Position numbers and translations under genes: made by a program. From NCBI RefSeq assembly GCF_013377905.1, contig NZ_JABKAV010000024.1, positions 1-50,208 of the forward strand: DNA of 50,208 nt. The letters are read 5' to 3'. Below are positions 32,623-40,259 of the stretch, piece by piece. Source of the stretch: Hymenobacter terrestris (lineage in GTDB: Bacteria; Bacteroidota; Bacteroidia; Cytophagales; Hymenobacteraceae). The notes below the pieces were generated by a model. It worked only from the letters and a program-made list of their open reading frames with translations, had not been told where the DNA came from and did not search any database. Every line of letters begins with the position of its first letter. Position 1 is the stretch's first letter.

Positions 32623-33939
32623 TTATTTCTCAACCAGCTTGGCCAACCTTTCCGTGAGGACGCGGCGCGAGTAGCGGGCGGGGCGAGGACCGGGTAGGTC
32701 GAGGTTAGGGTTGATGCGCCAGCGGGCTACCAAGCCTTCGAATGCTTCGACCAGGTCGGCGTAGGCATGGGGGGGCAGGGTGTGACCGGCCCCGGTTTCA
32801 CGCAGCAGCAGGTCGGCATCGGAGTCGAGTGGCCCCACGCACAGAATGGGCTTGTTGGCGGCCAGGTACTCGAACACTTTGCCCGGCAGAATGCCCCGGT
32901 TGTTGGCCACGTCCGGAATGACCAGCAGCAGCGCCGTGCTCCGCAGCAGATAGCCCACCGACTCGTGGTGCGGCACGAAGGCCACAAACTCGGTGCGTTC
33001 GGCCAGCCCCGCCGCGGCTACCTGCTGCCGGATGCCGTCGGAAACCTTGCCTACGAAGCGCAGCCGTAGCGGCACGTCGGGGTGGCGGCGGGCGCATTCG
33101 GCCGTTGCGGCCAGCAAATGGTCGAGGCGGTAAGTATCGGCAATGGTGCCGGTATGCGTTATCAGCAGCGCATCGGTGGGCGGCTGGCTGGGCTCCCGAA
33201 AATCGGCCTCGTCGTAGCCGTTGGGCAGCACCGTGATTTTGTCGGGGTCGATTTTGGCCGACTTAGCTTCGAAAATCCGCTTGGTGTGGGGGCTGGTTAC
33301 CAGCACTACATCGGCCTGCTCCAGCACCTGGCGCTCGTAGCGGGCATCGAGCCAGCGGGCGGGCGGCAGGTGGTTCAGCTCCTTGTAGTAGTAGATATCG
33401 GTCCAGGGGTCGCGCAAATCAGCCAACCAGCGCAGGCCATAGCGGCGCTTTAACTCAAGTCCGACAAGTTGGGTGGAGTGAGGGGGCGAAGAGGTGAGCA
33501 CTGCATCAAACTGCTCGCCGGCGGCTACCAGTTGGGCCACGGCATCAAGCACGAAGTAGTTCCAGCCCCGGCGCGCATCCGGAATGAACAGATTGCCGCG
33601 CACAAACTTGAACAGCTGCTGGCTCGGGCTCGTCTTGCTCTCGCCCACAAAGCCCCCGTAGGGTACCTGCCGCCGGCCCGTCAGGCGCTTGTAGCTGTCG
33701 AAAGGCTCAAACGTACTCGTCCGAATCACGCGCACGCTCGCTGGCACATCGGCGGCCAGGCTCTCATCGAGTACCGGGTAAGCTGCCTGCGCCGCATCGA
33801 CGGTGATAACCGTGGGCTCTATGCCGAACTCGGGCAGATGCTTAACGAACTTAAGGCTGCGCTGCACGCCTGCCCCGCCCGAAGGCGGCCAGTAGTAGGT
33901 AATAACAAGCAGGCGAAGCGGACGGATAGAATCGGGCAC
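32623..33939 (-). CDS. Glycosyltransferase family 4 (GT-B)
   Basis: A 438-residue GT-B glycosyltransferase. The N-terminal domain opens RLLVITYYWPPSGGAGVQRS, the acceptor-side Gly-rich loop; the C-terminal domain has VLPNGYDEADF, THTGTIADTYRLDHLLAA, LRFVGKVSDG and GILPGKVFEYLAANKPILC, which carries the nucleotide-sugar-binding Glu. Members of this kind act at the cytoplasmic face on lipid-linked glycans. It lies at the outer edge of the surface-glycan locus, convergent with the FkbH-like gene. A TACCTTCG box 26 bases before the ATG is its likely -7 element. Confidence 0.93.
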   Translation of the reverse strand: MPDSIRPLRLLVITYYWPPSGGAGVQRSLKFVKHLPEFGIEPTVITVDAAQAAYPVLDESLAADVPASVRVIRTSTFEPFDSYKRLTGRRQVPYGGFVGESKTSPSQQLFKFVRGNLFIPDARRGWNYFVLDAVAQLVAAGEQFDAVLTSSPPHSTQLVGLELKRRYGLRWLADLRDPWTDIYYYKELNHLPPARWLDARYERQVLEQADVVLVTSPHTKRIFEAKSAKIDPDKITVLPNGYDEADFREPSQPPTDALLITHTGTIADTYRLDHLLAATAECARRHPDVPLRLRFVGKVSDGIRQQVAAAGLAERTEFVAFVPHHESVGYLLRSTALLLVIPDVANNRGILPGKVFEYLAANKPILCVGPLDSDADLLLRETGAGHTLPPHAYADLVEAFEGLVARWRINPNLDLPGPRPARYSRRVLTERLAKLVEK

Positions 33940-33965
33940 AGTGCGGCGGGCGGGCGGTGAACTCG

Positions 33966-33973
33966 CGAAGGTA
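33966..33973 (-). promoter_or_regulatory. Probable -7 box of the GT4 gene
   Basis: TACCTTCG on the minus strand, one base off TAnnTTTG, 26 bases before the ATG at 33939. The same variant precedes pgk and the TerB-like gene. Confidence 0.35.
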
Positions 33974-34283
33974 ACGCGCTGGCGGCTTTTCGGGCTTTTC
34001 TGGTTACTTTTGGAGGCCGACTTACCCCAGTCTTATGTTCCCGCGCCATATCTGCCGACAACTCCGACATCCTCGCGCTGCTAAGTAACCTGCTCTGCGC
34101 CACTGATTGTCAAACCGCTACGTTGCGCAACGAAATGTGCCAAACTACCTAAAAAATCAACGGCCTATTTGAGTAGATGTCTAGCTAGTCTATAGCAAGA
34201 ATGGTCTGTGATTTATCTGTTGAGAAATAGATGAATATTTGTATCTTACTAGGCTTTGTTGCAAATAAAAATCCCAGTAGAAT
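33974..34283. other. Gene-free stretch between the GT4 gene and an AT-rich gene
   Basis: About 310 bases without a convincing gene. It holds a plus-strand TACTTTTG at 34005-34012, with no gene starting soon after it, and a perfect 12-base palindrome CGTTGCGCAACG at 34121-34132. From about 34140 the sequence becomes strongly AT-rich, marking the boundary of the next gene's region. One short reading frame (34045-34150) reads plausibly but has no start codon; I make no call. Confidence 0.5.
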
Positions 34284-34748
34284 ATGGCTGTAATAGAAGT
34301 AAAGCGAGAAAAGGAATATGCTGGTATGCTAGTAAACTACAAGGTCATTATCGATGGTATCGAAGTAGGAAGCGTTGCGAATGGGCAAGCAGTCGAGTTT
34401 ATAGTTGAACCCGGTACTCACTCGTTAGATTCTAGCGTAAGCTGGTGTGGTAGCCTCAAACTGCCATTTGAGATAGAAGAGGGGGAGAGGAAGAAGTTTG
34501 TGATAAGAGGCCCGGAAGGCTCTAAAGAATTTCCCTGGCGCAATTTTGCTTTCATTTTTTTGTTTTTTGCGTCTTATGCTCTCAGGTTATATTGGCTACG
34601 TAACCACGGGACAGGCTATCAATATATCTATGTGATGTTATTTTTGCCGTTGATGTTTATGTTTTTATCGCGCGAAATAAATACAAAAAATATTATATAT
34701 CAAACGCTAGCAAAGAGAAAAGAGTATTTAAAAATTTTTGAACTGTAG
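34284..34748 (+). CDS. Hypothetical AT-rich membrane protein
   Basis: A 154-residue protein. The first 85 residues are soluble and beta-rich with a PEGA-like pattern (YKVIIDGIEVGSVANGQA, FIVEPGTHSL); two hydrophobic segments follow (FAFIFLFFASYALRLYW; YIYVMLFLPLMFMFL), then a basic tail ending in KIFEL. It probably sits in the inner membrane with both ends in the cytoplasm. Codon use is much more AT-rich than ffh just downstream, as for 26692-27129, which suggests transfer. Function unknown. Confidence 0.7.
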   Translation: MAVIEVKREKEYAGMLVNYKVIIDGIEVGSVANGQAVEFIVEPGTHSLDSSVSWCGSLKLPFEIEEGERKKFVIRGPEGSKEFPWRNFAFIFLFFASYALRLYWLRNHGTGYQYIYVMLFLPLMFMFLSREINTKNIIYQTLAKRKEYLKIFEL

Positions 34749-34800
34749 CCATAGGTATTTAAAATGCCAGTAGTTTCATTAGTATCCAGCGTACCACCAA

Positions 34801-36150
34801 ATGTTCGATAATCTCTCAACCAAGCTCGACAAAGCCTTTAAAACCCTTAAAGGCCAGGGCAGCATCACCGAAATCAACGTCGCGGCCACCGTAAAGGAAA
34901 TCCGCCGGGCCTTGGTGGACGCCGACGTGAACTACAAGGTGGCCAAGGAAGTTACCGATAAAATCAAGGAAGAGGCCATGGGCCGCGACGTACTGGTAGC
35001 CGTGTCGCCGGGCCAGTTGATGACTAAAATCGTCTATGATGAGCTCACCCAGCTCATGGGCGGCGAAAAGCAGGACATTCAGGTGAAGGGCGACCCGGCC
35101 GTGATTCTGCTCTCAGGTCTGCAGGGCTCGGGTAAAACCACCTTCGCCGGCAAGCTGGCCGCCCACCTCAAAAAGCAGGGCCGCCAAGTGCTGCTCGTGG
35201 CCTGCGACGTGTACCGCCCCGCCGCCATCGACCAGCTGAAAGTGCTGGCCGAGCAGGTGGGTGTCGATGTATACTCGGAGCCGGAGAACAAGAACCCGGT
35301 GGACATTTCGCGCAATGCCGTGGAGTTTGCGCGCAAAAACAACAAGAAGGTCGTTATCATCGATACCGCCGGCCGCCTGGCCGTCGATGAGCAGATGATG
35401 GCCGAAATCGAGCAGGTGAAGCGGGCCGTAAACCCCTCCGAAACGCTGTTCGTGGTGGATTCGATGACGGGCCAAGACGCCGTGAATACGGCCAAAACCT
35501 TCAATGACCGCCTCAACTTCGACGGCGTGGTGCTCACCAAGCTCGACGGCGACTCGCGCGGTGGTGCGGCCCTCAGCATCCGGGCCGTGGTTGAAAAGCC
35601 CATCAAGTTCATCTCGACGGGCGAGAAGATGGAAGCCCTCGACCTGTTTTACCCCGACCGCATGGCCCAGCGCATCCTGGGCATGGGCGACGTGATTTCG
35701 CTGGTTGAACGCGCGCAGCAGCAGTTCGATGAGGAGGAAGCCAAGCGCATAAACCAGAAGATCCGCAAAAACCAGTTCAACTTCGACGACTTCCTTTCTC
35801 AGTTGGAGCAGATCAAGAAGATGGGCAACATCAAGGATCTGGTGGGCATGATTCCGGGCGTGGGCAAGGCCATGAAGGATGTGGAAATCGACGACGATGC
35901 CTTCAAGCCGATCGAGGCCATCATCAAGAGCATGACGCCCAAGGAGCGGGCCCAGCCCGAGCTGCTCAACGGCTCGCGCCGCAAGCGCCTGGCCCAGGGT
36001 TCGGGCACCGATATTCAGCAGGTAAACGCCCTGATGAAGCAGTTCGAGGATATGCGCAAGGTGATGCGCACCATGAACAAGATGAGCAGCACCAAAGGTG
36101 GTATGGCCCAGATGGCCAAAATGATGGGCATGAAAGGCCCGCTCCGCTAG
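34801..36150 (+). CDS. ffh: Signal recognition particle protein Ffh
   Basis: A 449-residue GTPase that binds signal sequences of nascent membrane proteins together with SRP RNA and docks on FtsY. The N domain (1-85) is followed by the G domain with GLQGSGKTT (106-114), DVYRPAAIDQL, DTAGRL and TKLDGDSRGG; the C-terminal M domain holds SRRKRLAQGSG for RNA binding and the Met-rich helix MRKVMRTMNKM near the end. Length and motifs are normal. The start at 34801 aligns with known Ffh N-termini. It is followed by a hairpin shared with the convergent NFACT gene. Confidence 0.98.
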   Translation: MFDNLSTKLDKAFKTLKGQGSITEINVAATVKEIRRALVDADVNYKVAKEVTDKIKEEAMGRDVLVAVSPGQLMTKIVYDELTQLMGGEKQDIQVKGDPAVILLSGLQGSGKTTFAGKLAAHLKKQGRQVLLVACDVYRPAAIDQLKVLAEQVGVDVYSEPENKNPVDISRNAVEFARKNNKKVVIIDTAGRLAVDEQMMAEIEQVKRAVNPSETLFVVDSMTGQDAVNTAKTFNDRLNFDGVVLTKLDGDSRGGAALSIRAVVEKPIKFISTGEKMEALDLFYPDRMAQRILGMGDVISLVERAQQQFDEEEAKRINQKIRKNQFNFDDFLSQLEQIKKMGNIKDLVGMIPGVGKAMKDVEIDDDAFKPIEAIIKSMTPKERAQPELLNGSRRKRLAQGSGTDIQQVNALMKQFEDMRKVMRTMNKMSSTKGGMAQMAKMMGMKGPLR

Positions 36151-36192
36151 ATCAGGGATTAGCGCTGATTGCTATGTGTAGCAATTCTTTAT

Positions 36193-36220
36193 GGCCCCGG
36201 TAGCAACTGCTACCGGGGCC
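36193..36220. terminator. Bidirectional hairpin between ffh and the NFACT gene
   Basis: A 13-bp perfect stem GGCCCCGGTAGCA / TGCTACCGGGGCC (36193-36205, 36208-36220) with nothing but two bases between, followed by GTTTGGTGTTT on the plus side. It lies between convergent genes and likely ends transcription from both sides; the T-tract on the minus side is poor. Confidence 0.6.
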
Positions 36221-36229
36221 GTTTGGTGT

Positions 36230-37807
36230 TTATTCCCGCTCGAAGGGGTTGGCGGGCACTACCAGCAACACTTTTTCACGCTCGATTGCTACCTGCCCCG
36301 GCTTGGCGCCGCGGGGTTTGCGCACGTATTTTTTTGGCGTGTAGGTAACGGGGCACAACGAATCGTTTTGACGCTTGGAATACCAGGCGGCCAGTTGGGC
36401 GGCCCGCTCCAACACCGGCGCGGGTACTGGCTGGCCGGCCCGCTGCCGGATAACGACGTGCGAGCCGGTCACGTCCTTGGCATGTAGCCAGAGGTCGTCT
36501 TTGTGAGCGTAGCGTTGGGTCAGCAGATCGTTGTTGACAGCGTTGCGGCCCACCAGAATCGTGAAGCCGGAGTCTTCGAACACCTTGAACGGCAGCTCAG
36601 CGGCGGCGGCTTTGGTAGCGGCGGCGGCATCGAGGCCGTGCTGCTTGCGCCACTGCCGCAACGCCCGCAACTCGCCGACGGGCAAGGCAGCCAGCTCCTC
36701 CAGCCGCTCCAGCGCCCCGAAAGCTTCGGTTTCGCGGCGCTCGGCGCGCTCGGCCAGCTCGCGGGTTTCACGTTGCTGGTTTTTGGCCTTGCGGTACAGG
36801 TTCTGGGCCGTGCGTTGGGGCGTTTCGGCAGGCTTAAGCTTAATGACGCGCCGCTGGCCGGGCTGATAGAAGTCCTCGACTTCCACCTCGGCGGCGCCAG
36901 CCGGAATCTGGCTCAGGTGGGCCATAATCAGGTCGGCGGTCTGGCGGTAGCCGCTAGTGTTTTCGAGGGCGTGCAAGCGGTTGCGGGCATGCTGGGCGGC
37001 CGTGGTGGCGGTATCGGCGCGTTTTTCCAGCAGCAGCTGCACCTGGCGCAGCTCGGTTTCGTAGGCCTGCCGACCCAGCAACCGCGGCACGTAGCGGCGC
37101 AGTGCCCCGATGGGGTCGTCGACCGGTAGCTCGGCCTCAATAGCACCTATGGGCAGCAGGCTGAGGCGGGTGCGGTTGTCGAGCCGCACGATGTAAAAGG
37201 CGGCGGTCTGCTCCAACTGGCCTACTACCTGCGCTACCAGTCCGCGCTTGGTTTCCAGCGGAGCGGGGTCGTAACCCAGGGTGCGCAGGTAGGCCCGGCC
37301 CAGGTCGCCAAGGGCGGGGTAGGCCTTGGCCGGGTCCGTTACTGGGTCAGTAACGGCTTCGGTGGTAGGAGTAGTTGGTGCGCGCAGGTCGGCATCGGCG
37401 AGGTAACGCGGGTGGAATAATTCGGCCGGGCTTGTTGAGTCGGCGGGGTGAAACACCGCGTTGGGCCGGGTGCCGTATAGCTTGAGTATGAGCCGGGCCC
37501 CATCCGTGAAGTTTAGCTCCAGCACTCGGTCGTGGGGCCAGGCGGCCACGGCGGCCACCTGCTGGCCCAGCAGGCCGGGTAACAAATCCACGGAGTTTTG
37601 GCGGGTGCGTTGGAAGCTTTCGGGCAGAGCCAGCAGCGTGCCGGCGGCGGCCAGCGTGAGCTTCAGCCAAAACTCGGCTTCGCCGTTGGTAAGGCCGATA
37701 ACCAGCTCATCGCGCTCCTGCGAAAAGCAGGCAACCACCCGGTAGCCGATTAACTGGCGGGTGAGAGCTGGGGCAAGTTGGCGCAGAAAGTAGTAATTGG
37801 AGGGCAT
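36230..37807 (-). CDS. NFACT family protein (RqcH/Rqc2-like)
   Basis: A 525-residue protein of the family once called fibronectin-binding A. It has the NFACT-N region, a helical coiled-coil middle (about 245-400, rich in Glu/Arg/Ala) and a C-terminal NFACT-R domain with DDLWLHAKDVTGSHVVIR and PVTYTPKKYVRKPRGAKPG. Bacterial RqcH binds split 50S subunits carrying stalled peptidyl-tRNA and recruits Ala-tRNA to add C-terminal Ala tails for degradation. The Gly-Ser-His and Lys-rich C-terminal motif fits that role. Two Pro/Thr-rich insertions occur near 145. It converges on ffh. Confidence 0.9.
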   Translation of the reverse strand: MPSNYYFLRQLAPALTRQLIGYRVVACFSQERDELVIGLTNGEAEFWLKLTLAAAGTLLALPESFQRTRQNSVDLLPGLLGQQVAAVAAWPHDRVLELNFTDGARLILKLYGTRPNAVFHPADSTSPAELFHPRYLADADLRAPTTPTTEAVTDPVTDPAKAYPALGDLGRAYLRTLGYDPAPLETKRGLVAQVVGQLEQTAAFYIVRLDNRTRLSLLPIGAIEAELPVDDPIGALRRYVPRLLGRQAYETELRQVQLLLEKRADTATTAAQHARNRLHALENTSGYRQTADLIMAHLSQIPAGAAEVEVEDFYQPGQRRVIKLKPAETPQRTAQNLYRKAKNQQRETRELAERAERRETEAFGALERLEELAALPVGELRALRQWRKQHGLDAAAATKAAAAELPFKVFEDSGFTILVGRNAVNNDLLTQRYAHKDDLWLHAKDVTGSHVVIRQRAGQPVPAPVLERAAQLAAWYSKRQNDSLCPVTYTPKKYVRKPRGAKPGQVAIEREKVLLVVPANPFERE

Positions 37808-37988
37808 AAGCGCGACGAGTTAAACAGCAGCCCCGCATCCCGAAAGCGCACCGGGCCGGCCGGGGCACAAATAACGCAGGAATCAGCCGGAAAGGGCCAT
37901 GCAACCATTCTCGCTAACCCGGAATCATTCGCAAAGCAGTAGCTCCATATACTATGATGTCCTGCTGTCAGCTAAACTATTTATCCGC

Positions 37989-38459
37989 ATGAAAAACCTT
38001 CTTTACCTGCTGCTGGCGCTATTGCTGCCGCTGCTGGCTGCTGCCTGCTCGACCAAGTACTCTGACGCCGTACCACGAACGGTTGTTGCCGCTTTCTACC
38101 AGGATTTTACCCTGCAGTACAGCCAGACGGCCACACTACCCCAGGCTTCGCAACCTGAATTGACGGTGCTGGTCGAAGAGTTGGACTACCAGATTTGCCC
38201 GAAAAACGCGCGCTGCTCCCTGCCCGATCTGGTTTCACCTACGTTGGCCGTTACAGGTGTCGACGGGCAGACGCAGCTGCTGAAAATGCCTTCTGCCGGC
38301 CAGCAGCAGATAAACAGCAGCCTAGCTGCTGATACAGTGAGTATTCGGGCCAATGGCCGGCGCTACGTGGTGTATTATAAGAACTGGGGCGGTGATTTCG
38401 ACCAAGACAAACCAGCCCGGGAAGACTTCCGGTTGACTTTTCGGGTAGCGAAACCCTGA
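37989..38459 (+). CDS. Hypothetical lipoprotein
   Basis: A 156-residue protein starting at ATG 37989 (MKNLLYLLLALLLPLLAAAC). The lipobox ends at Cys20. Mature residues are mostly beta-type (FTLQYSQTATLPQASQPELT; YVVYYKNWGGDFDQD) with a Cys pair in ICPKNARCSLPD. This resembles small Bacteroidota lipoproteins of unknown role. The longer reading frame upstream of the ATG has no signal and is not used. It stands alone, divergent from the NFACT gene. Confidence 0.75.
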   Translation: MKNLLYLLLALLLPLLAAACSTKYSDAVPRTVVAAFYQDFTLQYSQTATLPQASQPELTVLVEELDYQICPKNARCSLPDLVSPTLAVTGVDGQTQLLKMPSAGQQQINSSLAADTVSIRANGRRYVVYYKNWGGDFDQDKPAREDFRLTFRVAKP

Positions 38460-38485
38460 CCTGCGCAACGCAACTGGCAGGGGTT

Positions 38486-38851
38486 TTACAGCCGCTCCAG
38501 TTCGGTACGGGTCCGTTCGCTGGCTGCCTGGTCGCCCGTGTTTACGGTCGATTTGGGTTCGATCATTAAAATCCAGGTTTCGGCGGCAGAGTGGGGGCGG
38601 TGGTCGGTGCCGCGGGGTACTACCAGCAGCTCGCCCGGGTTGAGCTCGGCGGTGGTGCCGTCGCGGAAGTCAATCAGCAGCTGGCCCTTCACTACTATAA
38701 ACAGTTCGTCTTCGGCCGCGTGGTTGTGCCAGATGAACTCGCCCTGCACCCGCGCAATTTTCAGGTGCTGGTCATTCAGTTCCCCAATCACCCGCGGATT
38801 CCAGTGGTCGGTGAACTGCGCAAACTTGTCTTCGAGGCGGATAACCTTCAT
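38486..38851 (-). CDS. Cupin domain protein
   Basis: A 121-residue single-domain cupin. Metal-binding residues are visible as H42, H44 and E48 (WHNHAAEDELF) and H84 (PRGTDHRPHS), with GELLVVP between the two cupin motifs. Small proteins of this kind may be isomerases, dioxygenases or sugar-binding sensors; no substrate can be named. It lies 80 bases downstream of the MBL-fold gene and may share a transcript with it. Confidence 0.88.
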   Translation of the reverse strand: MKVIRLEDKFAQFTDHWNPRVIGELNDQHLKIARVQGEFIWHNHAAEDELFIVVKGQLLIDFRDGTTAELNPGELLVVPRGTDHRPHSAAETWILMIEPKSTVNTGDQAASERTRTELERL

Positions 38852-38931
38852 TGTTCAGATTTTGCAAGTGCTTGAAACGGCCTGCATGTGTGCTTCAGCT
38901 AAATTCCATATCACTAAACGCCAGCCAAAAC

Positions 38932-39702
38932 CTACTGGCAGCCCACCACCAAGCCGTCGTAGGCCAGGCGGATGTTTTCCGGAAGGGTAGCTTCCACATC
39001 GTGGTGGCGGCCCAGCTGATGGCTGATGTGGGTGAGGTAGCCGCGGGCCGGCGCTAAGTCTTCGAGAATGGCAACGGCCTGCTGCAGCGTGAAGTGCGAA
39101 ATGTGCTGCTCGTGGCGCAGGGCATTGAGCACGATGATTTCGGAGCCACGCATCAGCTCCATCGACTCGGGGCTGAGGTAATTGGCATCGGTGATGTAGG
39201 TGAACCCGCCTACCCGGTAGCCCAGCACCGGCAATTTGTAGTGCAGCGCCCGAATGGGCTGAAACAACACACCGGCCACCTCAAAAGCGTCCGTGTCGTT
39301 TTCAATCGGGTATGTTTCTACCTGTGGTACGCCGGGGTATTTGTGGTCAGCAAAAATATAGGCGTACTCCTGCCGCAACTGCGCCAGCACCCGGGGCTCG
39401 GCATGCAAAGGCATATCCTGCTGCTGCCGGAAGTTGTAGGCCCGGATATCGTCGAGCCCGCCCGTATGGTCCTTGTGCTCGTGGGTAAATACTACGGCAT
39501 CGAGGTGGTCGACCTGCGCGCGCAACACTTGCTGCCGGAAATCGGGGCCCGAGTCGATGATGATGCTTTTGCCGGCTACCTGCAGGTGCACCGATACGCG
39601 CAGGCGCTTGTCGCGGTAGTCAACTGAGCGGCATACGTTGCAGGTGCACCCGATTACGGGTACTCCCTGCGACGTACCCGTACCCAGAAACGTGATTTGC
39701 AT
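38932..39702 (-). CDS. MBL-fold metallohydrolase (PhnP-like)
   Basis: A 256-residue hydrolase of the metallo-beta-lactamase fold. The N-terminal FLGTGTSQGVPVIGC, a Cys cluster (CTCNVC) and TFLG...SVHL, then the zinc motif HEHKDH (74-79) fit the PhnP/RNase Z-like group. Later metal ligands are in YITDANYLSPE and HISHQLGRHHD. Such enzymes open cyclic phosphodiesters such as 5-phosphoribosyl-1,2-cyclic phosphate. No phn gene is nearby, so substrate is open. A long hairpin lies right before its start. Confidence 0.9.
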   Translation of the reverse strand: MQITFLGTGTSQGVPVIGCTCNVCRSVDYRDKRLRVSVHLQVAGKSIIIDSGPDFRQQVLRAQVDHLDAVVFTHEHKDHTGGLDDIRAYNFRQQQDMPLHAEPRVLAQLRQEYAYIFADHKYPGVPQVETYPIENDTDAFEVAGVLFQPIRALHYKLPVLGYRVGGFTYITDANYLSPESMELMRGSEIIVLNALRHEQHISHFTLQQAVAILEDLAPARGYLTHISHQLGRHHDVEATLPENIRLAYDGLVVGCQ

Positions 39703-39705
39703 AGG

Positions 39706-39808
39706 GGAGAAGTGAGACTATTGAGAGGTGAGAAGTGCGACTACGTTGCTACGGTGCAAACGTCAGAACAAAGTCTCACCTCTCACCTCTCCATAGTCGC
39801 ACTTCTCC
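39706..39808. repeat. Long hairpin between the response regulator and MBL genes
   Basis: Arms 39706-39742 and 39772-39808 match at 33 of 37 positions; each is built from GAGAGGTGAGA and GAGAAGTG units. It fills exactly the gap between the response-regulator stop (39810) and the MBL ATG (39702). It resembles the GTGAGAGG hairpin after pgk and could weaken read-through into the MBL gene. Confidence 0.8.
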
Positions 39809-39809
39809 T

Positions 39810-40193
39810 TTAGCCTACGTACTGCTTCACTACGCGCACCAGGGCGTCGAAATCGAGCGGCTTGGGCAGGTAATCGGTTACGCCGGCCTCGCGGAACTGC
39901 TCCATCGAGTAGTTGTTGGCGTTGCCGGTAATGGCAATTACCGGGATTTTGGCAATGCGCGGGTCGGCGTTACGGCGGATTTCGCGGGTGCACTCCATCC
40001 CGTCCTTCACCGGAATATTAATGTCCATCAGCACACAGTCGATGGGCTGGCTTTCGATTTGCCGAATGACTTCGCCCCCGTTTTTGGCTGATACAATACG
40101 GTACTGCTGCAGCTCCAGAATCTTTTTTGTGAGATTGAGGATAACGGAGCTGTCCTCGGCGATGAGAATGGTTTTGGCGTTTAGGTTTTCCAT
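39810..40193 (-). CDS. CheY-like single-domain response regulator
   Basis: A 127-residue receiver domain alone, without output domain. The acidic pocket is E13-D14 (IAEDSSV), the phosphorylation site is D57 (CVLMDINIPVKDG), the Thr of IAITGNA and the Lys of YLPKPLD complete the switch. It lies 66 bases after the hybrid kinase gene on the same strand, so it is a likely phosphorelay partner of that kinase, taking phosphate from its Hpt domain. The target of the regulator is not visible. Confidence 0.94.
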   Translation of the reverse strand: MENLNAKTILIAEDSSVILNLTKKILELQQYRIVSAKNGGEVIRQIESQPIDCVLMDINIPVKDGMECTREIRRNADPRIAKIPVIAITGNANNYSMEQFREAGVTDYLPKPLDFDALVRVVKQYVG

Positions 40194-40259
40194 AGGAAGT
40201 AGGCAGAGAGGAAGTTGAGTGGGTAAAGAGAGTGCACCGGGGCATAGGAATCCCGCCCG

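Noticed and set aside
34121..34132. Perfect 12-base palindrome CGTTGCGCAACG as an operator
   Set aside because: It stands alone with no nearby regulator or matching promoter spacing; short GC palindromes occur by chance at this composition.
34045..34150. Possible small gene remnant reading toward an AT-rich stop
   Set aside because: About 34 plausible codons but no start codon in a sensible place and no recognised family; too short to support.
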